A stretch of DNA of 64,000 nucleotides from Ga0077523 sp038324085. GTDB taxonomy: Bacteria > Pseudomonadota > Gammaproteobacteria > Burkholderiales > Ga0077523. Below are positions 43,087 through 51,380 of the stretch, piece by piece. The notes under the pieces were generated by a model, which did not search any database, was not told the origin of the DNA, and saw only the letters and a program-made list of their open reading frames with translations. The stretch spans positions 62,001-126,000 of the forward strand of contig JBBQHP010000002.1 in the NCBI GenBank assembly GCA_038324085.1. The letters are read 5' to 3'. A program made the translations under genes and the position numbers. Each line of letters starts with the position of its first letter. Within the stretch, counting starts at the first letter, position 1.

Positions 43087-46000
43087 ATGTCGCTTTTCCT
43101 GAAGTTGCGCGGGCGCGACGCGCTCTCGCCCTTTCGAGTCAGCAAGCTCCTGGCCGCGCTCCGGGCCGCGGTTCCCCAGGTGACGGCCGTGTCGGCGGAG
43201 TACTGGCACTTCGTCAAGCTCGAACGTGCGCTCGATGCAGTGGAGCGCAAGCGGCTCGACCTCGTCCTCCGGTACGGGCCGCGGCAACCCGGCCTGGCCG
43301 TCACCGGCGAGTTGGCGGTGATCGTTCCCCGCCTCGGCACCATCTCGCCCTGGTCGTCCAAGGCCACGGACATCGCGCATCATTGCGGGCTCGATGCCGT
43401 CGCGAGAATCGAACGCGGCATCGCGTTCTCGATCGCCGGCGTGCGCGGCAAGTCGCCGGCGCTGCTGGCCCCGCTGCACGACCGCATGACCGAGACCGTG
43501 CTCGATTCGCTCGAAGCCGCCGAGCGTCTGTTCCATGAAGTCGCGCCGGTTCCTCTCGCCTCCATCGATGTGCGGGCAGAGGGACGCGCGGCGCTCGACG
43601 CGGCCAACCGCGATATGGGGCTCGCATTGTCGGCGGACGAGATCGACTATCTGTTCGATGCGTTCAGCGCGGAGGGCCGCAATCCCACGGATGTGGAACT
43701 GATGATGTTCGCGCAGGCCAATTCCGAGCATTGCCGCCACAAGATCTTCAACGCCGACTGGGTCGTCGACGGCCAGCGCCAGGAACGCTCCCTGTTCGGC
43801 ATGATCCGCAACACACACGCGCAGCATCCCGAACACACCGTGGTCGCGTATTCGGACAATTCGGCGATCATGGAAGGCGCGGAGGTTCCGCGCTTTCAGC
43901 CTGACGCATCGGGCGTCTATCGTCGGACCGTGGAATCCACCCACATCCTGATGAAGGTGGAAACGCACAATCACCCGACAGCGATCGCGCCTTTTCCCGG
44001 GGCGGCCACGGGCGCGGGCGGCGAGATCCGGGACGAAGGCGCCACCGGTCGGGGGGGCAAGCCGAAGGCCGGCCTGACCGGGTTCAGCACCTCGCACCTG
44101 CGGGTGCCGGGCGAGCCGCAGCCGTGGGAAGCGGAGGATTATGGCCGCCCGGGCCGGATCGCGTCCGCGCTGTCGATCATGATCGAAGGTCCGATCGGCG
44201 GCGCAGCGTTCAACAACGAGTTCGGGCGACCCAATCTCGCCGGCTATTTCCGCACGTACGAACAGATCGTCGATGGGCGTGCGCGTGGCTATCACAAGCC
44301 GATCATGCTTGCGGGCGGCCTCGGGAACATCCGGGCCGATCTGTCGCACAAGCTCGGCTTGCCGGTGGGCGCAATTGTCGTCCAGCTCGGCGGACCGGGC
44401 ATGCCCATCGGCCTGGGCGGCGGGGCGGCCTCGAGCATGGACACGGGCGCCAATACGGAGAATCTCGACTTCGATTCGGTGCAGCGCGGCAACGCCGAGA
44501 TGGAGCGGCGCTGCCAGGAAGTGATCGATCGGTGCGCGGCGCTCGGCCCGGGCAATCCGATCCTGTCGATCCACGACGTGGGCGCGGGGGGGCTGTCCAA
44601 CGCCTTGCCCGAACTGGTCCATGGTGGCGAACGCGGCGCGCGCTTCGACCTGCGGGCGGTGCCGTCCGAAGCGCCGGGCATGTCGCCATTGCAGATCTGG
44701 TGCAACGAATCGCAGGAGCGCTACGTGCTGGCGCTCGATCCCGCAGGGCTGCGGAGGTTCGAGGCGCTCTGCGTGCGCGAGCGCTGCCCGTTTGCCCTCG
44801 TCGGGCGCGCGACGGCCGAGCAGCGGCTGGTCGTGGACGATCCGCGCTTCGACAATCGACCGGTCGAGATGGATCTCGGCGTGCTGCTGGGCAAGCCGCC
44901 CCGGATGCTGCGCACTGCCAGACGCGAGCGCGCCCGCACCGGTGCGTTCGACGCGACCGGGATCGATCCCGAAGAGGCGCTGGAGCGCGTGCTGCGCTTT
45001 CCCGCCGTGGCTGGCAAGAGCTTTCTCATCACCATCGGTGACCGGACCGTGGGCGGCATGACGGCGCGCGACCAGATGATCGGACGCTGGCAAATGCCGG
45101 TGGCGGATGTCGCGGTGACCACGATGGGGTTCGACACGGTCGTCGGCGAAGCGATGGCCATGGGCGAGCGCACGCCGATCGCCGTCATCGATGCCCCCGC
45201 TTCGGGACGCATGGCCGTCGGCGAGGCGCTCACGAACATCGCGGCCGCGCGCATCGGCGACATCGCTCGCGTCAAACTGTCGGCGAACTGGATGGCGGCC
45301 GCGGGCCGGCCGGGCGAGGACGCGGCCCTGTTCGACGCGGTGCATGCAGTGGGCATGGAATTCTGTCCCGCGCTCGGCGTGAGCATTCCGGTGGGCAAGG
45401 ACAGCCTGTCGATGCGCACGGCCTGGCGCGAAGCCGGTCAGGACAGGGAAGTGACGGCTCCGCTGTCGCTGATCGTATCCGCCTTCGCACTGGTGATCGA
45501 CGTGCGGGCGACACTCACGCCGGAACTGCGTCTCGACGCAGGTGCCACCAGACTGCTGCTGATCGATCTCGGCGGCGGACGCAACCGGCTGGGCGCGTCG
45601 TGCCTCGCGCAGGTCTATGGCCGGACAGGCGATGCAGCGCCCGATATCGACGATGCCGGCCGCCTCCGCAGCTTCTTCTCGACGATTCAGGCGCTCAACG
45701 AAGCAGATGTGCTGCTCGCCTATCACGATCGCTCGGACGGTGGATTGATCGTCACGCTCGCGGAGATGATGTTCGCGACGCACGTGGGACTATGGATCCG
45801 GATCGACGCGCTCGTCGGTGCGGGTGGGCCCCTGGCCGCACTGTTCAGCGAGGAACTGGGCGCCGTCGTGCAGGTGCGCACCCCGGACGTGCCGAAATTG
45901 CGCGCTGCATTCGAACACGCGGGCCTGGGCGACGCGGTGAAGGAGCTCGGCGCCATCGCGCACGACGGCCATCTGCGCATCGATTGCGGCGGGCAGGTCT

Positions 46001-46956
46001 TGTTGGAGAAGTCCGGCGTCGACCTGGTCCGTACCTGGTCGGCCACGAGCCACGCCGTGGCGCGACTGCGCGACAACCCGCACTGTGCCGACCAGGAATT
46101 CGCGGCTCTCGCGGATGCGGCGGATCCCGGCTTGAGCGCGGAGTACGCCTTCGACCCGGCCGAGGCGCCCATGGTCGGGACCGGCGCGCGGCCCCGGATC
46201 GCGATCCTGCGGGAGCAAGGCGTCAACGGGCAGCTCGAGATGGCGGCCGCGTTCGATCGCGCCGGCTTCGAAGCCGTGGACGTGCACATGAGCGACATCA
46301 TCGACGGTCGCATGGGTCTCGACGATTTTCGAGGCTTCGCGGCCTGCGGCGGATTCTCCTATGGCGACGTGCTCGGCGCCGGGGAGGGGTGGGCCAAGTC
46401 GATCCTCTTCAACGCCCGGGCGCGCGACGAGTTCGAGCGCTTCTTCCATCGCGACGATTCGTTCGCGCTGGGTGTCTGCAACGGCTGCCAGATGATGAGC
46501 AATCTGCGCGAACTGGTGCCGGGAGCCGGCCATTGGCCGCATTTCGTCCGCAATGCCTCCGAGCAATTCGAAGCGCGCCTCGCGATGGTGGAGATTCCAT
46601 CCAGCCCGTCGTTGCTGTTCGAAGGCATGGCCGGCAGCCGTCTGCCGATCGCCGTATCGCACGGCGAAGGCCGCGCCGAGTTCGTGTCCGGGGCGCAGCG
46701 CAAGGCCGCAACGGCGTTGACCGCGCTGCGGTTCGTCGACAATCGCGGACACCCGACCGAAGCCTATCCCGCCAATCCCAACGGCTCGCCGGGGGGCATG
46801 GCCGGTCTCACCACGGCGGACGGGCGCTTCACCATCGTGATGCCGCATCCGGAGCGGGTCTTCCGCACGACGCAGTTGTCCTGGCATCCGCGCGAGTGGG
46901 GCGAGGATTCGCCCTGGATGCGGATGTTCCGCAACGCCCGCCGCTGGCTTTCGTAG
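43087..46956 (+). CDS. purL: Phosphoribosylformylglycinamidine synthase
   Basis: ATP- and glutamine-dependent conversion of FGAR to FGAM in purine synthesis. It is 1289 aa, the large single-chain type of beta- and gammaproteobacteria. An N-terminal PurS-like part is followed by a linker with GTISPWSSKATDIAHHCGLD. The two synthase halves contain VETHNHPTAIAPFPGAATG, DEGATGRGGKPKAGLTGFS, SIHDVGAGGLSNALPE and PVGKDSLSMRT. The C-terminal amidotransferase has the nucleophile in FALGVCNGCQMMSNL, then SHGEGRAEF and MPHPERVFR. A perfect -10 lies just upstream; no clear Shine-Dalgarno is visible. Confidence 0.97.
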   Translation: MSLFLKLRGRDALSPFRVSKLLAALRAAVPQVTAVSAEYWHFVKLERALDAVERKRLDLVLRYGPRQPGLAVTGELAVIVPRLGTISPWSSKATDIAHHCGLDAVARIERGIAFSIAGVRGKSPALLAPLHDRMTETVLDSLEAAERLFHEVAPVPLASIDVRAEGRAALDAANRDMGLALSADEIDYLFDAFSAEGRNPTDVELMMFAQANSEHCRHKIFNADWVVDGQRQERSLFGMIRNTHAQHPEHTVVAYSDNSAIMEGAEVPRFQPDASGVYRRTVESTHILMKVETHNHPTAIAPFPGAATGAGGEIRDEGATGRGGKPKAGLTGFSTSHLRVPGEPQPWEAEDYGRPGRIASALSIMIEGPIGGAAFNNEFGRPNLAGYFRTYEQIVDGRARGYHKPIMLAGGLGNIRADLSHKLGLPVGAIVVQLGGPGMPIGLGGGAASSMDTGANTENLDFDSVQRGNAEMERRCQEVIDRCAALGPGNPILSIHDVGAGGLSNALPELVHGGERGARFDLRAVPSEAPGMSPLQIWCNESQERYVLALDPAGLRRFEALCVRERCPFALVGRATAEQRLVVDDPRFDNRPVEMDLGVLLGKPPRMLRTARRERARTGAFDATGIDPEEALERVLRFPAVAGKSFLITIGDRTVGGMTARDQMIGRWQMPVADVAVTTMGFDTVVGEAMAMGERTPIAVIDAPASGRMAVGEALTNIAAARIGDIARVKLSANWMAAAGRPGEDAALFDAVHAVGMEFCPALGVSIPVGKDSLSMRTAWREAGQDREVTAPLSLIVSAFALVIDVRATLTPELRLDAGATRLLLIDLGGGRNRLGASCLAQVYGRTGDAAPDIDDAGRLRSFFSTIQALNEADVLLAYHDRSDGGLIVTLAEMMFATHVGLWIRIDALVGAGGPLAALFSEELGAVVQVRTPDVPKLRAAFEHAGLGDAVKELGAIAHDGHLRIDCGGQVLLEKSGVDLVRTWSATSHAVARLRDNPHCADQEFAALADAADPGLSAEYAFDPAEAPMVGTGARPRIAILREQGVNGQLEMAAAFDRAGFEAVDVHMSDIIDGRMGLDDFRGFAACGGFSYGDVLGAGEGWAKSILFNARARDEFERFFHRDDSFALGVCNGCQMMSNLRELVPGAGHWPHFVRNASEQFEARLAMVEIPSSPSLLFEGMAGSRLPIAVSHGEGRAEFVSGAQRKAATALTALRFVDNRGHPTEAYPANPNGSPGGMAGLTTADGRFTIVMPHPERVFRTTQLSWHPREWGEDSPWMRMFRNARRWLS

Positions 46957-47010
46957 CGGGTCCGGGTCGACCCGGCAACAAGCGGGATTCGATGGTCGAA
47001 GCGGAAAACA

Positions 47011-47040
47011 AAACGCGCAGCCTCGGCTGCGCGTTTCTCG
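47011..47040. terminator. Bidirectional intrinsic terminator
   Basis: AAACGCGCAGCC (47011-47022), a 2-nt loop and GGCTGCGCGTTT (47025-47036) form a perfect 12-bp stem between the convergent purL and the parvulin gene. On the minus strand the stem is followed by TTTTGTTTTCC, a good U-tract, so it should stop the parvulin transcript efficiently. On the plus strand the tail is TTTCTCG, so it may also serve purL. Confidence 0.8.
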
Positions 47041-47061
47041 TCGTCGGGCTCGAACCCGCGG

Positions 47062-47907
47062 TTATTCGACCTTGGCGGCCTTGCGCAGGTCTTCGATCAG
47101 CTTGTCGCGCTGCTTCGCGAGCAGCTGCTTCGCGACGTCGTCCTTGACCTGCTCGTAGGCAGGGAAGTCGACCGATCGGACGTCGTCGAGCCGGAGGATG
47201 TGGTAGCCGTATTGCGTCTTCACGAGGGTCTTGGAGGTCTCGCCCTTGCTCATCGCCTTCATGGCATCGCCGAACGGCTTGACCAGGTTGGCGCCGTCGG
47301 TCCAGTCGAGCTCACCGCCCTTGACCTTGGAACCGGCATCGTCCGAGTACTTCTTGGCGAGCTCGTCGAACTTCGCGCCCTTCTTGAGCTGGGCGAGCAG
47401 TCCTTCGGCCTTCTTCTTGGCTGCGGCTTCCGCCTTCGCATCGGGCTTCGTCGGGGTCTTGATCAGGATGTGCCGGACCTTGTATTCCTTGGCGTTCGGA
47501 TCGTACTGCTCCTTCTTGACCGCCTCGTACTCGGCCTTCAGGTCGGCTTCGGTCGGTTCGTGCGTCTTGAGGTAGTCCTCGAGGTAGGCATTGACCAGGA
47601 CCTGCTGCTTCGCGAGATCCATCTGCGTCTGGTAGTCGACGCTCTTGTCTAGGCCCTTCTTGATCGCTTCCTGGGTGACGATCTCGCGCGAGATCAGCGC
47701 CTCGCGGAGCTGCTTGCGCATTTCTTCGGAATCCTTCTGGCCTTGCGCCTGCTGCATCTTGACCACGAAGTCCATGCGGGCCTGCGGGATCGGCACGCCA
47801 TTCACGATGGCCACGTTCTTGTCGGTCTCCGCGGCGTTGCTCGCTGCGAAGGCAGCGACGCCGATGATGCTGACCACGGCGAGTACCGTGGGTTTGAAAA
47901 AAAACAT
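47062..47907 (-). CDS. Parvulin-type peptidylprolyl isomerase, periplasmic
   Basis: A 281-aa exported foldase. ATG 47907 has GAAGGA upstream; a further in-frame start would add 24 residues before the signal peptide. The signal peptide (MFFFKPTVLAVVSIIGVAAF, ending ASNA) is followed by a SurA-like N-terminal helical part (VAIVNGVPIPQARMDF) and a rotamase domain. That domain contains YKVRHILIKTP, AKFDELAKKYSDD, GGELDWTDG and TQYGYHILRLDDV. A C-terminal Lys-rich helix follows. It is the last gene of the yciB-yciI-bolA-parvulin set common in betaproteobacteria. Confidence 0.92.
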   Translation of the reverse strand: MFFFKPTVLAVVSIIGVAAFAASNAAETDKNVAIVNGVPIPQARMDFVVKMQQAQGQKDSEEMRKQLREALISREIVTQEAIKKGLDKSVDYQTQMDLAKQQVLVNAYLEDYLKTHEPTEADLKAEYEAVKKEQYDPNAKEYKVRHILIKTPTKPDAKAEAAAKKKAEGLLAQLKKGAKFDELAKKYSDDAGSKVKGGELDWTDGANLVKPFGDAMKAMSKGETSKTLVKTQYGYHILRLDDVRSVDFPAYEQVKDDVAKQLLAKQRDKLIEDLRKAAKVE

Positions 47908-47991
47908 GACGAGATCCTTCCGGGGAGGTACGAGTGAGTGTGACGACGGGAGAAGCTGTTGCGGCGAACGGTCCGGCAACTGGCGCTGCGG

Positions 47992-48270
47992 TCAGGTCTG
48001 GCGGGCGAGTTCTTCCGGCGCGTTGGCGACGATGGCGAGCGCGTGAATCGAGCCGGGCATCAGATCGCGGACGGCATCATACACCATGCGATGTCGCGCC
48101 AATCGGCTCTGCCCGGCGAATGCGGAGGCCACGATCACGACCTGGAAATGGCCGCCTCCGGCCTCTTTCGCGCCGGCGTGTCCGGCGTGATCGGCGCTGT
48201 CGTCGAACACCTCCAGGCTCTCGGGTTCGAAGCGCTGCAGGCGCGCCCGGATGGTATCCGTCGTGGTCAT
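47992..48270 (-). CDS. bolA: BolA family protein
   Basis: A 92-aa BolA-like protein that typically partners with monothiol glutaredoxin in Fe-S cluster handling. It contains the conserved LEVFDDSADHAGH with the cluster-binding His region, GGHFQVVIVASAFAGQSRLA and RHRMVYDAVRDLMPGSIHAL with the C-terminal His. ATG 48270 lies 10 bp after yciI. Whether it acts in iron sensing or in envelope morphology here is not visible. Confidence 0.92.
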   Translation of the reverse strand: MTTTDTIRARLQRFEPESLEVFDDSADHAGHAGAKEAGGGHFQVVIVASAFAGQSRLARHRMVYDAVRDLMPGSIHALAIVANAPEELARQT

Positions 48271-48280
48271 GCAGCGGTGC

Positions 48281-48583
48281 TCATGCCGGGAACACCTGTT
48301 TGAACGGCTTCACGCTGACCGATGCGAACACGCCTTGTGTCACGTAGGGATCAGCCTCGATCCAGCCCCGGGCGGCTTCGATCGATTCGAATTCGGCCAC
48401 GATGAGGCTGCCGGCCATGCCGGCAGGGCCGGGGTCGGGGCTGTCGATGGCCGGAAACGGCCCGGCCAGAATCAGACGGCCGGCTTCCGCCAGTTCGCTG
48501 GCACGGACGAGATGGGCGGCGCGGGCGGCGGCGCGTTTAGCCTGGCTGTCGGGCACGTCCTCACCGATGATGGCGTAGAGCAT
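48281..48583 (-). CDS. YciI-like protein
   Basis: A 100-aa ferredoxin-like alpha-beta protein of the YciI/YCII family. It starts MLYAIIGEDVPDSQAKRAAA and includes HLVRASELAEAGRLILAGPF with the conserved active-site-like His and GPAGMAGSLIVAEFESIEAA. It ends PYVTQGVFASVSVKPFKQVF. GGAGGAATAGGA precedes ATG 48583. The reaction is unknown; the fixed neighbourhood with yciB and bolA is typical. Confidence 0.9.
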   Translation of the reverse strand: MLYAIIGEDVPDSQAKRAAARAAHLVRASELAEAGRLILAGPFPAIDSPDPGPAGMAGSLIVAEFESIEAARGWIEADPYVTQGVFASVSVKPFKQVFPA

Positions 48584-48588
48584 CGGTC

Positions 48589-49215
48589 CTATTCCTCCTT
48601 CTCCGGCTCGGCATGGCGCGCGAGCAGCAGCCCTTGTCCGAGCGCGAACAGGAGCATGAGGCCCATGCCGCCGAACAGTTTGAATTTGACCCACGTGGGT
48701 TCGGAAAAGTTGAACGCCACATAGAGATTCAACGCACCCAGCACCAGGAAGAACCCCGCCCAGCTGAGGTTGACCCGGGTCCAGATCGGATCGGGCAGGG
48801 TCAGCTGCTTCGCCATCATGGCCTGTATCAGGTTCTTCCCGAAGAACACCTGGGCGCACACCAGCACCACGGCAAATGCCCAGTACAGCACCGTGGGTTT
48901 CCACATGATGAAGGTGGCGTCCCGCAGGATCAGGGTCGCGCCGCCCATCACCACGATGATGGCGAGCCCGATCCACAGCATGTTGTCGACCTTCTTCTTG
49001 CGCAGGACCAGCCACAGCACCTGGCCGATCGTGGCGATGATCGCGAGCGCGGTGGCGAGCAGGATGGGCGCCTGCTTGGCAGTGACACCCGTCCCCAGTC
49101 CGAGGTCGCCAAGGAGCGCGGAGGTGAAGGTGGCCGCGGTGTCGGGGGATTGCCCCGCGAGAAAATAGGCGGCAAAGAAGACGATGACCGGGAACAGGTC
49201 GAAGAGCAGTTTCAT
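48589..49215 (-). CDS. yciB: Inner-membrane septation protein YciB
   Basis: A 208-aa polytopic membrane protein (about five helices) of the intracellular septation protein A family, implicated in cell-envelope synthesis and division. It begins MKLLFDLFPVIVFFAAYFLA and includes WIGLAIIVVMGGATLILRDA, FIMWKPTVLYWAFAVVL and RVNLSWAGFFLVLGALNLYV. It is the first gene of the four-gene minus-strand unit running down to the parvulin gene. Confidence 0.94.
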   Translation of the reverse strand: MKLLFDLFPVIVFFAAYFLAGQSPDTAATFTSALLGDLGLGTGVTAKQAPILLATALAIIATIGQVLWLVLRKKKVDNMLWIGLAIIVVMGGATLILRDATFIMWKPTVLYWAFAVVLVCAQVFFGKNLIQAMMAKQLTLPDPIWTRVNLSWAGFFLVLGALNLYVAFNFSEPTWVKFKLFGGMGLMLLFALGQGLLLARHAEPEKEE

Positions 49216-49321
49216 TGGGGGGGCTCCGGCAGGTCGCGGATTATGGCCGGGCGCACCGGGACCTGTCCACGCACGGTGCTACACTCGGATCCGGTCCGCA
49301 ACGAGCGAGGGAACAGGCGCG

Positions 49322-49729
49322 ATGGCGATGGTCAAGCTGGTCGAGTACGAGGATGCCGGTCCGGAAGTGCGGGCCGTGTTCGACGACATCATGGCGACGC
49401 GCAAGGTCGACTGGATCAACAACATCTGGAAGGCGCTGGCCAGCCACCCACCCACGCTCGCCCGCCTCTGGTCCCAGGTGAAGCAGGTCATGGGACCGGG
49501 CACGCGTCTCGATCCGCTCACCAAGGAGCTGATCTACATGGCGGTCAGCATGACCAACAACTGCGAGTACTGCATCCATTCGCACGGCGCCTCGGCGCGC
49601 AAGCAAGGCATGGACGACGAGATCTTCGGCGAACTGGCCGCCATCGTCGCCCTCGCCAACCAGACCAACCGCCTCGCAATCGCCTACCAGATCGACGTCG
49701 ACGAGCCCTTCAAGCCGAAGTTCTCCTGA
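49322..49729 (+). CDS. Carboxymuconolactone decarboxylase / AhpD-like protein
   Basis: A 135-aa all-helical AhpD-like protein. The redox motif is C-E-Y-C in AVSMTNNCEYCIHSHGASAR, with the nearby His typical of the proton relay. LTKELIYMAVS and DEIFGELAAIVALANQTNRL complete the fold. ATG 49322 (or 49328) follows GAGGGAACAGG. Relatives act as alkylhydroperoxide reductase adaptors or ring-cleavage enzymes; the CxxC and His favour peroxidase-type chemistry. It is 19 bp upstream of a nitroreductase and probably cotranscribed. Confidence 0.88.
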   Translation: MAMVKLVEYEDAGPEVRAVFDDIMATRKVDWINNIWKALASHPPTLARLWSQVKQVMGPGTRLDPLTKELIYMAVSMTNNCEYCIHSHGASARKQGMDDEIFGELAAIVALANQTNRLAIAYQIDVDEPFKPKFS

Positions 49730-49748
49730 CCGGGCCGATCTGCGCGCC

Positions 49749-50441
49749 ATGGACGATTCACTTGGAACAGGTGCCTTCGCCGGGCTCGAGGCGCTGTTCG
49801 ACGCGCGCTACAGCTGCCGCGCGTACCTGCCGCAGGCGGTGGATCGCGCGACGATCGAACGCATGCTGGTGCTGGCGCAGCGCACCCCGTCCTGGTGCAA
49901 CACGCAGCCGTGGCGGGTGCACGTCGTCTCGGGCAACGCCTTGAAGCGGATCGGCGATGCGCTCGGCGCGCTCGCTGCGGCCGGGGCGCCGCCCGCACCG
50001 GATTTCGGTTTCCCCGAGGCCTATGTCGGTGTCTACCGCGAGCGGCGTAAGGTCTGCGGCGTGCAGCTCTACCAGGCTCTCGGCATCGGCCGCGAGGATC
50101 GCCTGCGGGCGCGCGAACAGTCGTTCGAGAATTTCCGCTTCTTCGGTGCGCCGCACGTCGCATTCATCACCTCGGACGCGGCGCTCGGTTTCTACGGCGG
50201 GCTCGATTGCGGGCTGTACGTGATGAGCTTCCTGCTGGCCGCGGCCGCGTCGGGACTCGCGACCACGCCCCAGGCCGCGCTCGCGTCCTATCCGGCGGTT
50301 GTCCGGGAACATCTCGGATTCGAGGCAGGACGCCTGCTCGTTTGCGGCATCGCATTCGGCCACGGTGATCACGCCGCGGCCGTGAACGGTTATCGCACGG
50401 AGCGCGCGACGCTCGCGGAAACCGTGCACTGGGTCGACTGA
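49749..50441 (+). CDS. Nitroreductase family protein
   Basis: A 230-aa FMN-dependent oxidoreductase. It contains the FMN-phosphate Arg block FDARYSCRAYLPQAVDRATI, LAQRTPSWCNTQPWRVHVVS, FGAPHVAFITSDA, and GGLDCGLYVMSFLLAAAASG followed by GLATTPQAALASYP. The C-terminal glycine-rich LLVCGIAFGHGDHAAAVNGY packs against flavin. Substrates may be nitroaromatics, quinones or enones. The short link to the AhpD-like gene suggests a shared redox or detoxification role. Confidence 0.9.
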   Translation: MDDSLGTGAFAGLEALFDARYSCRAYLPQAVDRATIERMLVLAQRTPSWCNTQPWRVHVVSGNALKRIGDALGALAAAGAPPAPDFGFPEAYVGVYRERRKVCGVQLYQALGIGREDRLRAREQSFENFRFFGAPHVAFITSDAALGFYGGLDCGLYVMSFLLAAAASGLATTPQAALASYPAVVREHLGFEAGRLLVCGIAFGHGDHAAAVNGYRTERATLAETVHWVD

Positions 50442-50776
50442 CCCGGACAGGCCCGCGGGCATCAGCCGACCGCGGGGGACGGAGGCCACCGGACAAGATC
50501 GGTCCCGTGGCGCAATGGTCGCCCGGGCCGCGAGCCGTCGTCCACCCCCGGGCGACCCCTCTTCCACGAGGGCTTCGGTAGCGCTCGCACGCCGTGGCGG
50601 ACGAGACCCGCATCAGGGTCACCGGTGTAGTACAGGGTTACTACCCGGGGGCGGGGCCCGATGCTACCGTGCCTGCATCGTCGGATGCCGCGATATTGCA
50701 GTGCGATATGTCGCGCCGCAGCGCGGGCCGGTGAATCCAGAGTTGACATCGATCGACCACCAGGAGGGGATGCGAG
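50442..50776 (+). other. 335-bp noncoding stretch with a short hairpin
   Basis: No gene is recognisable. GTAGTA (50627-50632), CAGGGT and TACTAC (50639-50644) form a perfect 6-bp inverted repeat that could be an operator for the dehydrogenase genes downstream. Otherwise the stretch is GC-rich and without clear promoter hexamers. Confidence 0.35.
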
Positions 50777-51331
50777 ATGAACGATCACGATCCGAAGCCG
50801 GACGGCATGCGACCCGCACGCCGCGAATTCATCAAGAAATCGAGCGTCGCCTTGGCGGGTGGGGGCTTGGTGTCGGGCGGGGCGCTGCTTGCCGTGCCCG
50901 GCGAGAGCCTGGCCCAGGCGCCCGGTGCGCTGAATGCCGACGAGGTCAGCACGCTGCTGCGCATGACGCGCGACGTGTATCCGCACGACGGTCTGCCCGA
51001 CGCCATCTACATGAAGGTCGTCGAGATGCTCGACGGTGCGGCGCAGAAGGATCCGGCGCTGGCCGCGATGCTTTCCGGCGGCGTGCAGGATCTCGATGCC
51101 GCCGCACGTCGTGCCTACCAGCGGGACTATGCCGCGGTCACGCCCGAATCGGCGCGCGTCGAGCTGTTGCGCGCGATGGAGGCGACGCCGTTCTTCCAGA
51201 AGATCCGCGGCGACATGATCACGGGCATCTACAACAATCCGGAAGTGTGGGGCAGGCTCGGCTACGAGGGCGCTTCGGCACAACTGGGCGGCTATATCAA
51301 GCGCGGCTTCGACGACATCGCCTGGCTCTGA
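50777..51331 (+). CDS. Tat-exported gluconate 2-dehydrogenase subunit 3-like protein
   Basis: A 184-aa small subunit of a membrane-associated GMC dehydrogenase. The N-terminus has a twin-arginine signal, RREFIKKSSVALAGGGLVSG, to about residue 47 (ESLAQA). The mature part, ADEVSTLLRMTRDVYPHDGL and later GDMITGIYNNPEVWGRLGYE, matches the gluconate 2-dehydrogenase subunit 3 family. Such subunits chaperone the folded, FAD-loaded large subunit through the Tat system. AGGAGG lies just before ATG 50777, and the large subunit begins 49 bp downstream. Confidence 0.85.
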   Translation: MNDHDPKPDGMRPARREFIKKSSVALAGGGLVSGGALLAVPGESLAQAPGALNADEVSTLLRMTRDVYPHDGLPDAIYMKVVEMLDGAAQKDPALAAMLSGGVQDLDAAARRAYQRDYAAVTPESARVELLRAMEATPFFQKIRGDMITGIYNNPEVWGRLGYEGASAQLGGYIKRGFDDIAWL

Positions 51332-51380
51332 GCCGGCATGCGTCGCAGGACACCACGCACTTCATGAGGAGGAAAGCGAT

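Noticed and set aside
42889..45783. A 964-codon open frame on the minus strand across purL
   Set aside because: Antisense shadow of purL; no motif, and the purL frame carries all FGAM synthase signatures.
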